This document shows, one piece after another, positions 44,419 through 53,898 of a DNA stretch of 64,000 nt (its first letter is position 1; every line of letters begins with the position of its first letter). A program made the translations under genes and the position numbers. The notes below the pieces were generated by a model. It did not search any database and was not told the DNA's origin. It saw only the letters and a list, made by a program, of their open reading frames with translations. Where the stretch lies: NCBI GenBank assembly GCA_000335715.1, contig AMYZ01000009.1, positions 1 to 64,000 on the forward strand, read 5' to 3'. This stretch comes from a beta proteobacterium L13. Lineage in GTDB: Bacteria > Pseudomonadota > Gammaproteobacteria > Burkholderiales > Chromobacteriaceae.

Positions 44419-45255
44419 ATGCTGCCCAAGCGTTTGCAGGCCACCGACCTGGCCTATTACCTGTTGCTGCCGCTGGTGCTGGCGTTTTCGCTGTACCCGT
44501 TTGCCTACGCCGTTGCCAGCTCGTTCAAGCAGGGCAGTGCGCTGTTCTCCAGCGATTTCTGGCCCAAAGTGTGGAGTGCGGCCAACTACGTGGCGGTGTT
44601 CGCCGAGCAGCCTTTCGGCCAGAACCTGCTGAACTCGGTGCTGGTAGCGGGCGGCGTGGTGCTGCTGTCGCTCACCGTGTCGCTGCTGGCGGCCTACGCG
44701 CTGGGGCGGGTGCAGTTCCGTGGTCGCGGCGTGCTGATGATGACCATCCTCGGCGTGTCCATGTTTCCGCAGGTGGCCATCCTGTCCGGCCTGTTCGAGC
44801 TGATCTCCTGGCTGGGCCTGTACGACAGCCTGTGGGCGCTGGTGCTGTCCGACTTGATCTTCACGCTGCCGTTTACCGTGTGGGTGCTGGTGACCTTCAT
44901 GCGCGAGCTGCCGCGCGAGCTGGAAGAGGCGGCGCTGATGGACGGCGCCGGCGTGCTGACGGTGATCTTCCGCATCTTCCTGCCGCTGCTGTGGCCGGCG
45001 GTGGCGGCTACCTCGCTGCTGGCCTTCATCGCGGCGTGGAACGAGTTTCTGTTTGCGCTCACCTTCACCCTGTCCGGCGAGCAGCGCACGGTGCCGGTGG
45101 CCATCGCGCTGATTAGCGGTGCCAGTAGCTACGAGCTGCCGTGGGGCAACATCATGGCCGCGTCTGTGATTGTCACCGTGCCGCTGATCGTGCTGGTGCT
45201 GATATTCCAGCGCCAGATCGTGTCGGGCCTGACTGCCGGTGCGGTAAAAGGCTGA
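44419..45255 (+). CDS. alpha-glucoside ABC permease, MalG/AglG-like
   Basis: 278 residues with six hydrophobic segments and the coupling loop EEAALMDGAGVLTVIFRIFL followed by PLLWPAVAATSLLAF. It forms the heteromeric channel with the previous permease. Ends QIVSGLTAGAVKG, as usual for MalG-type proteins. A 166-base gap separates it from the glucosidase. Confidence 0.9.
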   Translation: MLPKRLQATDLAYYLLLPLVLAFSLYPFAYAVASSFKQGSALFSSDFWPKVWSAANYVAVFAEQPFGQNLLNSVLVAGGVVLLSLTVSLLAAYALGRVQFRGRGVLMMTILGVSMFPQVAILSGLFELISWLGLYDSLWALVLSDLIFTLPFTVWVLVTFMRELPRELEEAALMDGAGVLTVIFRIFLPLLWPAVAATSLLAFIAAWNEFLFALTFTLSGEQRTVPVAIALISGASSYELPWGNIMAASVIVTVPLIVLVLIFQRQIVSGLTAGAVKG

Positions 45256-45346
45256 TGTGATTTCGCCATAAAACACCTGTGCATTACCAGGAAAACAATA
45301 CTGCCTGATCGCCGGCACGAAATAGTCCATCGCCAGTTATTCAACG

Positions 45347-45365
45347 CATGACGCAAAGCGTCATG
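45347..45365. promoter_or_regulatory. perfect inverted repeat ahead of the glucosidase gene
   Basis: CATGACGC (45347-45354), AAA, GCGTCATG (45358-45365). It lies in the AT-richer gap between the second permease and the glucosidase, 57 bases before the start. It could be an operator or a hairpin that adjusts expression within the operon; no T-run follows. Confidence 0.45.
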
Positions 45366-45421
45366 GCACAGCGGGTGTTATTTCGTGCTCTTCGTGATTT
45401 TCGTGGCCAAGGAATAAAAGC

Positions 45422-47038
45422 ATGCAAAAGAATCAACACTGGTGGCAAAACACCGTGATTTACCAGATTTACCCGCGCAGCTACCAGGACAGTAATGGCG
45501 ACGGTATCGGCGATTTGCCGGGGATTACCCGCCGCCTGCCGCATATTGCGCAACTGGGCGCCGAGGCGATCTGGATTTCCCCGTTTTTTACTTCGCCGAT
45601 GGCTGATTTCGGTTACGACGTTTCCGATTATTGCAACGTGGACCCGATGTTCGGCACGCTGGACGATTTTCGCACGCTGGTTGGCCGCGCCCACGAACTG
45701 GGGCTGAAAGTGCTGATCGACCTGGTGCTCAGCCACACATCGGACCAGCACCCGTGGTTTGCCGAAAGCCGTGCCAGCCGCGACAACGCCCGCGCCGACT
45801 GGTACGTGTGGGCCGACCCGCGCGCCGATGGCACGCCGCCCACTAACTGGCTGAGCATTTTTGGCGGCAGCGCCTGGCAGTGGGACGCCCGCCGCGGCCA
45901 GTATTACCTGCACAACTTTCTCACCAGCCAGCCGGACCTCAACTTTCACCAGCCGGCGGTGCAGGACGCGGTGCTGGACGTGGCGCGCTTCTGGCTGCAG
46001 CTGGGCGTGGACGGCTTCCGGCTGGATACCGTCAACTTCTACACCCACGACGCGCAACTGCGCGACAACCCGCCACAGCCGGCCGGCAGCTACGCCGGCG
46101 GCGTGCCGCGCAGCAACCCGTACGCCTTCCAGCGCCATCTGTACGACAAGACGCAGCCGGAAAACCTGACCTTCATCCGCCGCCTGCGACGCCTGTGTGA
46201 CGAATTCGGCGCCATTACCGTGGGCGAGATCGGCGACGACCTGCAGTACCAGACGCTGCGCGACTACACCGCCGGCAGCGAGCTGCTGCACATGGCCTAC
46301 GTGTTCACGCTGCTGACCGACGAGTGCCACCCGCGCTACCTGCACCGCGTGCTGCAGGAGTACGTGGCCGAGGCCGGCAACGCCACCGTGTGCTGGGCGC
46401 TGTCCAACCACGACAACATCCGCGTGGTTAGCCGCTGGGCGGCGCTGGGCGGCAGCGAGGCGGCGCGCGCGCGCGTGTTTGCCATGCTGCTCTTGGCGCT
46501 GCCGGGGCCGGTGTGCGTGTACCAGGGCGAGGAGCTGGGCTGGCCAGAGGCCGAGATCCGCTACGAAGAGCTGCAAGACCCCTACGCCAAGGTACTGTGG
46601 CCCGAGTTCAAGGGCCGCGACGGTTGCCGCACGCCAATGGCGTGGGATAGCAGCGTCGACGGCGGCTTCGGCAGCACGCAGCCGTGGCTGCCGCTGTGGC
46701 CGGCGCACCGTGCTGCGGCGGTGGCACAACAATCGACACAGCCTGCCAGCACGCTGGCGTTCTGGCGGCAGCTGCTGGCCTGGCGCCGGGAGCAGCCGGC
46801 CTTGCATGGTGGCGACTTCGTGCTGGGCGCAGCCGACGATAGCCTGCTGAGCTTTGGCCGTAGCGGCAATGGCCAACAGCTGCAGTGTGTCTTCAACCTT
46901 GGCTGCGATGCGGCCAACCTGCCACTGCCGGCCGGTGCCCGCGTGCTGCTGCACAGCGACGGTAGCCAGGCTGCCGGACAAGTCATCGAACTGGCGCCGA
47001 TGTCGGCTGCCTTCATCCAGCTGGCCGTGGAGGGCTGA
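45422..47038 (+). CDS. alpha-glucosidase, GH13 family (AglA-like)
   Basis: 538 residues, no signal peptide, so cytoplasmic. Starts WWQNTVIYQIYPRSYQDSNG, the GH13 oligo-1,6-glucosidase/alpha-glucosidase type. Catalytic triad: nucleophile Asp202 (DGFRLDTVNF), acid Glu269 (VGEIGDD) and Asp331 (LSNHDNIR). It would hydrolyse imported sucrose, maltose or trehalose. Two bases separate it from the ATPase gene. Confidence 0.93.
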   Translation: MQKNQHWWQNTVIYQIYPRSYQDSNGDGIGDLPGITRRLPHIAQLGAEAIWISPFFTSPMADFGYDVSDYCNVDPMFGTLDDFRTLVGRAHELGLKVLIDLVLSHTSDQHPWFAESRASRDNARADWYVWADPRADGTPPTNWLSIFGGSAWQWDARRGQYYLHNFLTSQPDLNFHQPAVQDAVLDVARFWLQLGVDGFRLDTVNFYTHDAQLRDNPPQPAGSYAGGVPRSNPYAFQRHLYDKTQPENLTFIRRLRRLCDEFGAITVGEIGDDLQYQTLRDYTAGSELLHMAYVFTLLTDECHPRYLHRVLQEYVAEAGNATVCWALSNHDNIRVVSRWAALGGSEAARARVFAMLLLALPGPVCVYQGEELGWPEAEIRYEELQDPYAKVLWPEFKGRDGCRTPMAWDSSVDGGFGSTQPWLPLWPAHRAAAVAQQSTQPASTLAFWRQLLAWRREQPALHGGDFVLGAADDSLLSFGRSGNGQQLQCVFNLGCDAANLPLPAGARVLLHSDGSQAAGQVIELAPMSAAFIQLAVEG

Positions 47039-47040
47039 TC

Positions 47041-48162
47041 ATGAGCGAAATCCGACTGCAGGGCATTCAAAAGCGCTTTGGTGGCAACCCCATCCTGGCC
47101 GACATCCACCTCACCATCGCACCGGGCGAATTCTGCGTGTTCATCGGCCCGTCCGGCTGCGGCAAATCCACGCTGCTGCGGCTGATCGCCGGCCTGGACG
47201 ACGCCAGCGGCGGCGAGCTGTATATCGATGGCCGCTGCGTGAACGAGGTGCCGCCGGCGCAGCGCGACGTGGCGATGGTGTTCCAGAGCTACGCGCTGTA
47301 CCCGCACATGACGGTGTACGACAACATGGCCTTCGGCCTGCGCCACCTGAGACTGGGCAAGGCGGAGGTGGAGCGCCGCGTGCGCAGCGCCGCCGAGTCG
47401 CTGCACCTTACCGCGCTGCTGGACCGCAAGCCGGGCGCGCTGTCCGGCGGCCAGCGCCAGCGCGTGGCCATTGGCCGTGCCATCGTGCGCCAGCCCAAGG
47501 TGTTTCTGTTTGACGAGCCGCTGTCCAACCTGGACGCCTCGCTGCGCGTGAAAACGCGGGTGGAGATTGCCCGCCTGCACCGCGAGCTGGGCCGCGCCAG
47601 CATGGTGTACGTGACGCACGACCAGGTAGAAGCGATGACGCTGGCCGACAAGATCGTGCTGCTCAAACCACTGGCCGGGCAGGAAGGCGTGCCCAGCATT
47701 GCACAGGTGGGGCACCCGCTGGAGCTGTACCACCACCCGAAAAACCGCTTTGTGGCCGGTTTTATCGGCTCGCCGGGCATGAACTTTTTCCCGGCCGAGG
47801 TCAGCATGGCGCGCAGCGACGGCCTGCAGTGCCAGGCGGGTACTGCCACGCTGCTGGCGGCAGTGAACGCCGCCGGTCAGCTGGCCGGCAGTACGGTGAC
47901 GCTGGGCGTACGTCCCGAACACGTGCAGGTAGGCGAGGGCAGCCTGCTTGGCCGCATCACCCACCTGGAGCACCTGGGCGAGCACAGCTATGCCTACCTG
48001 GACACCGACCTGTCGCCGGCGCCGCTGGTGGTCAAGCTGACGGGTAACGCTGCGGCTATTGGCGATAGCTTGCGCTTTGCGCTGCCGGCCGAGCGCGTGC
48101 ATGTGTTTGATAGCGCAGACGAGGCACTGCCCAGGCTGGCTGCCAGCAAGGCTGCTGCCTGA
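47041..48162 (+). CDS. alpha-glucoside ABC transporter ATPase, MalK/AglK-like
   Basis: 373 residues. Walker A GPSGCGKSTLL, Q-loop VFQSYALYPHMTV, signature LSGGQRQRVAIGRA, Walker B VFLFDEPLSNLD, and His-loop VTHDQ. A C-terminal OB/TOBE regulatory domain of about 130 residues follows (TLGVRPEHVQ). It energises import through the two permeases. A terminator ends this unit. Confidence 0.94.
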   Translation: MSEIRLQGIQKRFGGNPILADIHLTIAPGEFCVFIGPSGCGKSTLLRLIAGLDDASGGELYIDGRCVNEVPPAQRDVAMVFQSYALYPHMTVYDNMAFGLRHLRLGKAEVERRVRSAAESLHLTALLDRKPGALSGGQRQRVAIGRAIVRQPKVFLFDEPLSNLDASLRVKTRVEIARLHRELGRASMVYVTHDQVEAMTLADKIVLLKPLAGQEGVPSIAQVGHPLELYHHPKNRFVAGFIGSPGMNFFPAEVSMARSDGLQCQAGTATLLAAVNAAGQLAGSTVTLGVRPEHVQVGEGSLLGRITHLEHLGEHSYAYLDTDLSPAPLVVKLTGNAAAIGDSLRFALPAERVHVFDSADEALPRLAASKAAA

Positions 48163-48184
48163 GCGGCGTGATACTGGTTTGAGT

Positions 48185-48210
48185 AAAGGCACCGCAAGGT
48201 GCCTTTATTT
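48185..48210 (+). terminator. terminator after the ABC ATPase gene
   Basis: AAAGGCACC (48185-48193) pairs with GGTGCCTTT (48198-48206) over GCAA, followed by ATTT. Confidence 0.88.
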
Positions 48211-48394
48211 ATTTGTGCTGTATTTCAAATGTTAATGCTGTATTTTGTTTGTGATCAATATTTTGTTGCTGGTAACCAATTAAAGGCAGTAAATGGGGTA
48301 TTTTGTTTTGTAACTTATTGGCTACATGTTTGGCGCCGTTTTAAATAAGCAACACCGGCAAGCGCTGGAAAATAAACACAAACGGAGACAAAGC
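48211..48394 (+). promoter_or_regulatory. AT-rich porin control region
   Basis: This gap is strikingly AT-rich. The word TGCTGTATTT occurs at 48216-48225 and again at 48236-48245, exactly 20 bases apart, so two sites face the same side of the helix. Another TATTTTGTTTTG occurs at 48300. These could be binding sites for a sugar regulator; the binder is unknown. The porin ribosome-binding site is CGGAGACAAAGC before ATG 48395. Confidence 0.35.
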
Positions 48395-49360
48395 ATGAAC
48401 CAGAAACACATTGCCCTGCTGATTGCCAGCACCCTGATGGCCGGCCACGCCTTTGCCCTGGATGGCGAAATCAAATTTACCGGCAAGGCCGAAGTAGGTA
48501 TGGCATCCAAAAAAGAAAACGGTATTAGCAACCGTGCGGTAGAAGACGGCGGTTCCGAATTGAATGTGGTGGGTAGTGCCGATATTGGTAACGGCCTGAA
48601 AGCGCTGCTGCAGGTAAATACCGATATCAAACTGGATAATAATAAAGGTACCGACCATTTTGCCAATGGCGATACTTTTGTCGGCCTACAGGGTGATTTT
48701 GGTACCGTAAAAGTAGGCCGTGGCATTAATGCCTATGGTGATGGCTACTTCAAGGCCAACCTGTACGCCTACGACGTGGGCCCGGACCGTGGCGATATTG
48801 CCAGCGGCGGTGGCAGTAGCCGTGGTGCCTTCAAGTACGAAGCGCCGAACCTGAATGGCCTGGCACTTTCCTTCAGCTACTCGCCGGGTGAAGACAAAAC
48901 CACCACCCAGCAGCGCCCGACTGACGCCTGGGCCGCCAGCGGTACCTACGAGCAAGGCATGTTTGGTGCCCGCCTGTCGTTTGGCCAGCAAAAAGTGGCA
49001 GCCAGCGGTACGCTGAAAGATACCCTGCTGGCGTTCAAGGTGGTACCGGCAGCCGGCCTGACCCTGGCGACCGAGTTCAACAACTCCAAGAATGTGAAAG
49101 GCCCCACCCAGAAAAGCGTGGGTGTGTACGCCGAGTACAAGCCGCAGCGCCTGGGCGTGCGTGCCGGCTATATCAATACCAAGGACTACGGCTACACCAA
49201 TGGCGGCAAGCACAAGGTGAGCCTGCTGGGCGCCGACTACGATCTGTCCGGCAAGGACAGCCGTTTCCAGACCAGCCTGTTCCTCGAATACAAGTCCGAC
49301 AAGAAGAACAACAAGCAGCGTGACAACTATCTGTTTGGTGGTGTGCACATCGGCTTCTGA
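48395..49360 (+). CDS. outer-membrane porin, probably for sugars
   Basis: 321 residues with a signal peptide (MNQKHIALLIASTLMAGHAF A). The mature protein is made of alternating strands typical of the 16-stranded betaproteobacterial trimeric porins (FTGKAEVGMASKKEN, FVGLQGDFGTVKVGRG, FKYEAPNLNGLALSFSYSP) and ends in Phe (FGGVHIGF), the sorting signal. It may be specific for the disaccharide used by the neighbouring operon. Confidence 0.85.
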   Translation: MNQKHIALLIASTLMAGHAFALDGEIKFTGKAEVGMASKKENGISNRAVEDGGSELNVVGSADIGNGLKALLQVNTDIKLDNNKGTDHFANGDTFVGLQGDFGTVKVGRGINAYGDGYFKANLYAYDVGPDRGDIASGGGSSRGAFKYEAPNLNGLALSFSYSPGEDKTTTQQRPTDAWAASGTYEQGMFGARLSFGQQKVAASGTLKDTLLAFKVVPAAGLTLATEFNNSKNVKGPTQKSVGVYAEYKPQRLGVRAGYINTKDYGYTNGGKHKVSLLGADYDLSGKDSRFQTSLFLEYKSDKKNNKQRDNYLFGGVHIGF

Positions 49361-49407
49361 TGCCGCGGTGGGGCAGCGCAAGCTGCCGGTTCCGGATGAG
49401 GTCTTGG

Positions 49408-49433
49408 CCTGCCGCGTTGCGGCAGGTTTTTTT
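49408..49433 (+). terminator. terminator abutting the fructokinase start
   Basis: CCTGCCGC (49408-49415), GTT, GCGGCAGG (49419-49426) and seven Ts (to 49433). It ends five bases before the AGGAG of the fructokinase gene. Confidence 0.88.
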
Positions 49434-49448
49434 CATGCAGGAGACGCA

Positions 49449-50384
49449 ATGACACAGCCCTTACCGGCCTTGCTCTGTTTTGGCGAGGCTTTGACCGACA
49501 TGATCATCCAGCCCGACGGGCGCTGGCTGTCGCGCCCGGGGGGCGCGCCGTGGAACGTGGCGCGCATTCTGGCCGGCTGGGGGCTGCCAGCGGCATTTGC
49601 CGGCGCCATCAGCCGCGATTGCTTTGGCGATACCTTGCTGGCGGCCAGCCACGAGGCGGGGCTGGATTGGCGCTATCTGCAGCAGGTGGACGCCTCGCCG
49701 CTATTGGCCATGGTGCATAGCACGCAGCCGCCCAAATACTTCTTTGTCGGTGACCGCAGCGCCGACCTGTACTTTGATGCGGCCAACTTGCCACAGGGTT
49801 GGCCGCAGGCGGCGCGCTGGGCGCTGTTTGGCGGCATCAGTCTGGCGCGGCCGCCGCTGGCTGGCCACCTGCTGGCGCAGGCCAGGCTGCTGAAGGCGGC
49901 GGGGGCGTGTATCGCCTACGATCCGAACTTCCGCGTGGCCATGGACGAGGGTTACGACGATATGTTCCGCCAGATGGTGGCGCTGGCCGACGTGGTCAAG
50001 GTGTCGGACGAAGATCTGGCTGGGCTGTTCCGCCACCACGACCAGGCTGCCGCGCTGGCGACCTTGCGGCAATGGAATCCGCAGGCCTGGGTGCTGTACA
50101 CCCGTGGCGCGGCTGGCGCGCAGTTGTACATGGGTGATACTGCCTGGCAGCTGGCACCACCTGCGGTGGCGGTGGTGGATACGGTAGGCGCGGGCGACGC
50201 CAGCATGGCCGGCTTGCTGGCCAGCCTGTGGCAAGCACCGCAGGCAACGCCGGCACAGCATCTGGCGGCCGCCGTGGCCAGTGGCAGCGCCGCCTGTGGC
50301 GTGGTGGGCGCGACCATTCCTTTGCGCAGTGCGGTAGATGCGCTGTGTCAGCAAGGGGTGCCGCAAGTGACGGTGATGGGGTGA
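49449..50384 (+). CDS. fructokinase/PfkB-family sugar kinase
   Basis: 311 residues from ATG 49449 (AGGAG five bases before). PfkB signatures: the N-terminal GxGG-type LSRPGGAPWNVARILAGWG and the C-terminal VDTVGAGDASMAGLLASL with the catalytic Asp. Phosphorylates fructose or a related sugar, which fits release of fructose from sucrose by the glucosidase upstream. It carries an exact dispersed repeat (49797-49807). Confidence 0.87.
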   Translation: MTQPLPALLCFGEALTDMIIQPDGRWLSRPGGAPWNVARILAGWGLPAAFAGAISRDCFGDTLLAASHEAGLDWRYLQQVDASPLLAMVHSTQPPKYFFVGDRSADLYFDAANLPQGWPQAARWALFGGISLARPPLAGHLLAQARLLKAAGACIAYDPNFRVAMDEGYDDMFRQMVALADVVKVSDEDLAGLFRHHDQAAALATLRQWNPQAWVLYTRGAAGAQLYMGDTAWQLAPPAVAVVDTVGAGDASMAGLLASLWQAPQATPAQHLAAAVASGSAACGVVGATIPLRSAVDALCQQGVPQVTVMG

Positions 50385-50440
50385 TGCAGTAGTAAGCGCA
50401 GCCGTTGGCCCAGGCCGGCAATTGATGCGCCGAAAAGCAC

Positions 50441-50462
50441 AAGGCCGCCCATGGGCGGCCTT
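50441..50462. terminator. bidirectional hairpin between fructokinase gene and mscL
   Basis: AAGGCCGCCC (50441-50450) AT... GGGCGGCCTT, a perfect palindrome to 50462. It lies between two converging genes. The T-run is short. Confidence 0.75.
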
Positions 50463-50488
50463 GCTGTTGCTAGCGGCGCTGCTGGCGC

Positions 50489-50953
50489 TTAGTCCAGCAG
50501 CGAGGTGCAGCACGGGCAGCGGGTGGCTTTCACCGGAATGCTGGACAGGCAGTAGCGGCATTCCTTGGTGGTGACTTCCGCCGGGGCCTCGGCCACTTTT
50601 TCTTCGCGCTTCAGGCGGTTGATCACTTTTACCAGCATGAAGATGGCGAAGGCTACGATGGTAAAGCTGACCAGGGCATTGATGAACAGGCCGATATTCA
50701 GGGTCACGGCACCGGCTTCCTTGGCGGCGGCAACGGACGCGTACGGGGCGGCCGCCTTGGCGCCTTCTTTTAGCACGATAAACAGGTTGGCGAAGTCGAC
50801 ATTGCCGATCAGCAGACCGATGGGCGGCATGATCACGTCGTCCACCAGCGACTTGACGATGGCACCGAAGGCACCACCGATCACCACACCGACGGCCAGG
50901 TCGATCACGTTGCCGCGCATGGCAAATTCGCGGAATTCTTTCAGTACGGACAT
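50489..50953 (-). CDS. mscL: large-conductance mechanosensitive channel with zinc-ribbon tail
   Basis: 154 residues from ATG 50953. MscL pentamers open under osmotic downshock. The N-terminal amphipathic [20 protein letters not shown] and the pore helix [20 protein letters not shown] are typical, with a second helix [22 protein letters not shown]-terminal four-cysteine motif (CRYC...CPCC) makes a small zinc ribbon, found in a subset of MscL proteins and absent in E. coli. Confidence 0.94.
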   Translation of the reverse strand: MSVLKEFREFAMRGNVIDLAVGVVIGGAFGAIVKSLVDDVIMPPIGLLIGNVDFANLFIVLKEGAKAAAPYASVAAAKEAGAVTLNIGLFINALVSFTIVAFAIFMLVKVINRLKREEKVAEAPAEVTTKECRYCLSSIPVKATRCPCCTSLLD

Positions 50954-51124
50954 GTGTGCCCCCCTTTTGATTTTGTAATGAAGATTAATAAGCCAGATAA
51001 GTATCGAACGAAAATCGGAAAAACTGAAGCTTGGCACTTGATTTGATTATGTAGCATGCAAATGCAGCTTTGACTGTTTAGATTTAGCTTAACAACGGCG
51101 CGCAAACGCCGTCAGAAAAGAAAA

Positions 51125-51142
51125 ACCCCGGCAGGGCCGGGG
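51125..51142 (-). terminator. terminator of lldP
   Basis: Minus-strand hairpin with arms CCCCGGC and GCCGGGG over three bases (51126-51142) followed by a U-run. The gap 50954-51121 between mscL and this site holds the AT-rich mscL promoter side and no gene. Confidence 0.88.
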
Positions 51143-51171
51143 TGTGTGCTTTTGCAGAAACAAGCGTGTTA

Positions 51172-52866
51172 TCAGGCCGACAGCGCGTCGCGTACGCCGA
51201 ATACGTACAACGCCAGGCAAGTAATCAGGCCAGCCATCACCAGGTAGTACAGCGTTGGCAGGATGGTGCGGCGCAGCGTGGCACCTTCACGCCCCAGCAA
51301 GCCCACCGTGGCGGAGGCTGCAACCACGTTGTGAATGGCGATCATATTGCCCGCCGCCGCACCCACGGCTTGCACGGCCACAATCATGGAGCTGGTAATA
51401 GCCAGGTTCTCGGCTACGCCAAACTGGAACTGTGCCAGCATCATGTTGCTGACGGTGTTGGAGCCGGCAATGAACGCCCCCATGGCACCCACGGTAGGCG
51501 CAAAGAAAGCGTAAGAGGCGCCAAAGGTGTCGGCGACATACTGCGCCATGGCAATCGGCATCGACTTCAGGCCGGACAGGTTCACGCCGGAGTTGATCAT
51601 GATGCGGACCATCGGCACGGTGAACATCAGCACGAAGCCGGCGCCAAACAGTACCTTGCCCGACTCACCAATGGCTGCGCGCATTTCCGACCACTTCATG
51701 CGGTGCAGGAAGAAGGTGGCAATCACCACGATCGCCAGAATGCCGCCCGGCAGGTACAGCGGGTCGATGACGGCGGTAATGCCTTTTTCACCGAGCAGGT
51801 CGCCACTCTTGTAGGCCACGGCCTTCAGTGCATTTTTGACGGTATCGTTAGTGCGGCTGAGGATCAGCAGGGCAGCAACCAGCAGGTAGGGCACCCAGGC
51901 GCGGCCAACCGACAGCGGGGTCTTGTTGCCGATGCTTTCCAGCTTGATTTCCACCGAGCCCAGCCACTCTTCCGGCCATTCTTTTGCTGGCGCGAAGTCC
52001 CAAGTCTGCTTGGGCATCAGGAAACCGGCCTTGGCGGCGGTGACCACGATTACCAGGCCAACCAGGCTGCCGATGATGGACGGGAACTCCGGGCCCAGCA
52101 GCATGCCGGTGAGGGCATAAGGCACGGTAAAGGCCAGGCCTGCCAGGATGGCAAACGGTGCTACTGCCAGGCCTTCTTTCCACGAGCGGTTACGGCCGAA
52201 AAAGCGGGTGAGCATCATCACCATGAACAGCGGCATCAGGGTGCCGATGATGGCGTGGGTGATAGCAACCTGGCTGGTGATCTGCGCCAGGTAAGCTTGC
52301 CAGTTGCTGCCATTGGCTTGCAGCTGGGCGCCGATGGTGGCGGTATCCAGGCCGGTATTGAGGCCAACCAGGATAGGGGTGCCTACCGCGCCAAACGATA
52401 CCGGGGTGGATTGCACCATCATACCCAGCAGCACAGCAGCCAAGGCCGGAAAGCCCATGGCTACCAGCAGCGGGGCGGCAATGGCGGCTGGCGTACCAAA
52501 GCCGGAGGCGCCTTCGATAAAGCAGCCAAACAGCCAGGCAATGATCAGCGCCTGGATGCGACGGTCGGGCGTGATATTGGCAAAGCCTTCACGGATAGCC
52601 AGGATGCCGCCAGAGTGCTTTAGCGTGTTCAGCAGCAGAATGGCACCAAAGATGATCCACAGTACCGACAAGGTAATCAGCCCGCCTTGCAGGGTGGAGG
52701 CAAGCACCCGGTTCAGGCTCATTTCCCAGCCCAGCACGGCAATCAGCGCAGTGGCGATAAAGACAACCGGCATGGCCCGCTTGGCCGGCCAGTTAAGGCC
52801 CACCAGCAGGATGGCCGACAGCAAGATGGGCATAAATGCCAGTAAAGCCTGCATTCCCAAACTCAT
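51172..52866 (-). CDS. lldP: L-lactate permease
   Basis: 564 residues from ATG 52866 ([20 protein letters not shown]). I prefer this start because GGAG lies nine bases upstream; an ATG at 52902 has no ribosome-binding site. Twelve to fourteen membrane segments of the LctP family, with [20 protein letters not shown] and [15 protein letters not shown], which line the substrate path. Imports L-lactate (and D-lactate or glycolate) with protons. No lactate dehydrogenase gene is adjacent. Confidence 0.92.
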   Translation of the reverse strand: MSLGMQALLAFMPILLSAILLVGLNWPAKRAMPVVFIATALIAVLGWEMSLNRVLASTLQGGLITLSVLWIIFGAILLLNTLKHSGGILAIREGFANITPDRRIQALIIAWLFGCFIEGASGFGTPAAIAAPLLVAMGFPALAAVLLGMMVQSTPVSFGAVGTPILVGLNTGLDTATIGAQLQANGSNWQAYLAQITSQVAITHAIIGTLMPLFMVMMLTRFFGRNRSWKEGLAVAPFAILAGLAFTVPYALTGMLLGPEFPSIIGSLVGLVIVVTAAKAGFLMPKQTWDFAPAKEWPEEWLGSVEIKLESIGNKTPLSVGRAWVPYLLVAALLILSRTNDTVKNALKAVAYKSGDLLGEKGITAVIDPLYLPGGILAIVVIATFFLHRMKWSEMRAAIGESGKVLFGAGFVLMFTVPMVRIMINSGVNLSGLKSMPIAMAQYVADTFGASYAFFAPTVGAMGAFIAGSNTVSNMMLAQFQFGVAENLAITSSMIVAVQAVGAAAGNMIAIHNVVAASATVGLLGREGATLRRTILPTLYYLVMAGLITCLALYVFGVRDALSA

Positions 52867-53095
52867 GTTCAGATACTCCGGGTTATGTTGTTGTTCCGCC
52901 ATGCGTGGCGGTTCTTGTGTGCCCGGATTCTAGAAAGGCGGATAAGGCTTGTCAGTTGGGGCTGCCCCTTGCGGGAAAACCCTTGCGTGGCAACCCTTGT
53001 CGCTGCTTTTCCTGCCTTTGGGCCGGCCTGTACGGCCAGCTTGCAGCTTGTGCCAACTGCTAGCAGGGGGGAGGGGCGTGCTAACGCCAGGGGGA

Positions 53096-53119
53096 GTTGG
53101 CCGCAGCGTGCGGCCAACC
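53096..53119 (-). repeat. inverted repeat pair downstream of lpxH
   Basis: GTTGGCCGCA (53096-53105), GCG, TGCGGCCAACC (53109-53119): a perfect 10-base stem with a three-base loop made of two copies of the dispersed word, six bases after the lpxH stop on the minus strand. It probably ends lpxH transcripts. The remainder of 52867-53095 shows no gene. Confidence 0.82.
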
Positions 53120-53124
53120 ATGGC

Positions 53125-53850
53125 TTACAGTGACAGCAGGTGGGCGCTGAGGCCGTGCTCGTCCAGGCGCAGGTAGCCGCCGCGGCCGGCGTACCAGTCG
53201 GCGATGACCCAGCGCTGGCGGGTTTCGCCGTTCAGCTGCTGCGTGTGGCAGGCCGGGCGATGGGTGTGGCCGTGGATCAGCGTGGCGCCAGGGTAGGCGG
53301 CCAGCAGCGCATCGATGGCAGCCGGGGTGACATCGCCCATCTCGTTCAGGCCTTCGTCCTGCTTCTTGGCCTCGCTCATGCCGCGTATCTGCTGGGCAAT
53401 GGCGTGGCGCTCGGCCAGCGGCTTTTGCAGGAAGGCGGCCTGCCAGGCTGGCTGGCGTACCATGGCGCGAAACTGCTGGTAGGCGGCGTCGTCGGTGCAT
53501 TGGCCGTCGCCGTGTACCAGCACATAAGGTTGGCCGCAGGCCTGCAACAGGTGGGGTTCGTCCAGCAGGGTGGCGCCGCTGGCGGCGGCAAAGCCGGCGC
53601 CCAGCAGAAAGTCACGGTTGCCGCGCATCACGTATAGCGGCGTGCAGGTGCTGAATGTCTGCATGGCGGCCAGCATGTCTTGCACAAAGGGGTCGCTGTC
53701 GTCGTCGCCTACCCAGTACTCGAACAGGTCGCCCAGGATATACAGCGCGTCGATCTGCCCGCACCAGCTCGCCAGCGTACGGGTAAACAGCTGCCCCAGC
53801 CAGGGCTCGCCCGGGTGCAGGTGCAGGTCGGATATAAAGTGTATGGCCAT
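53125..53850 (-). CDS. lpxH: UDP-2,3-diacylglucosamine diphosphatase
   Basis: 241 residues. Hydrolyses UDP-2,3-diacylglucosamine to lipid X in lipid A synthesis. The calcineurin-type metal sites are complete: DLHLHPGE, GDLFEYWVGDDD, MRGNRDFLLG, VHGDGQ and HGHTHRPA. It lies 48 bases after ppiB on the same strand, with a terminator between them. Confidence 0.95.
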   Translation of the reverse strand: MAIHFISDLHLHPGEPWLGQLFTRTLASWCGQIDALYILGDLFEYWVGDDDSDPFVQDMLAAMQTFSTCTPLYVMRGNRDFLLGAGFAAASGATLLDEPHLLQACGQPYVLVHGDGQCTDDAAYQQFRAMVRQPAWQAAFLQKPLAERHAIAQQIRGMSEAKKQDEGLNEMGDVTPAAIDALLAAYPGATLIHGHTHRPACHTQQLNGETRQRWVIADWYAGRGGYLRLDEHGLSAHLLSL

Positions 53851-53862
53851 GTGTCAGTCATG

Positions 53863-53886
53863 AAAAAAGGCCGCACGAGGCGGCCT
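53863..53886 (-). terminator. terminator of the ppiA-ppiB unit
   Basis: Minus-strand hairpin AGGCCGC/GCGGCCT (53880-53886 with 53868-53874) over five bases, followed by a run of Us. It sits between ppiB and lpxH, so lpxH needs its own promoter or read-through. Confidence 0.88.
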
Positions 53887-53898
53887 GTACAGGGCGGC

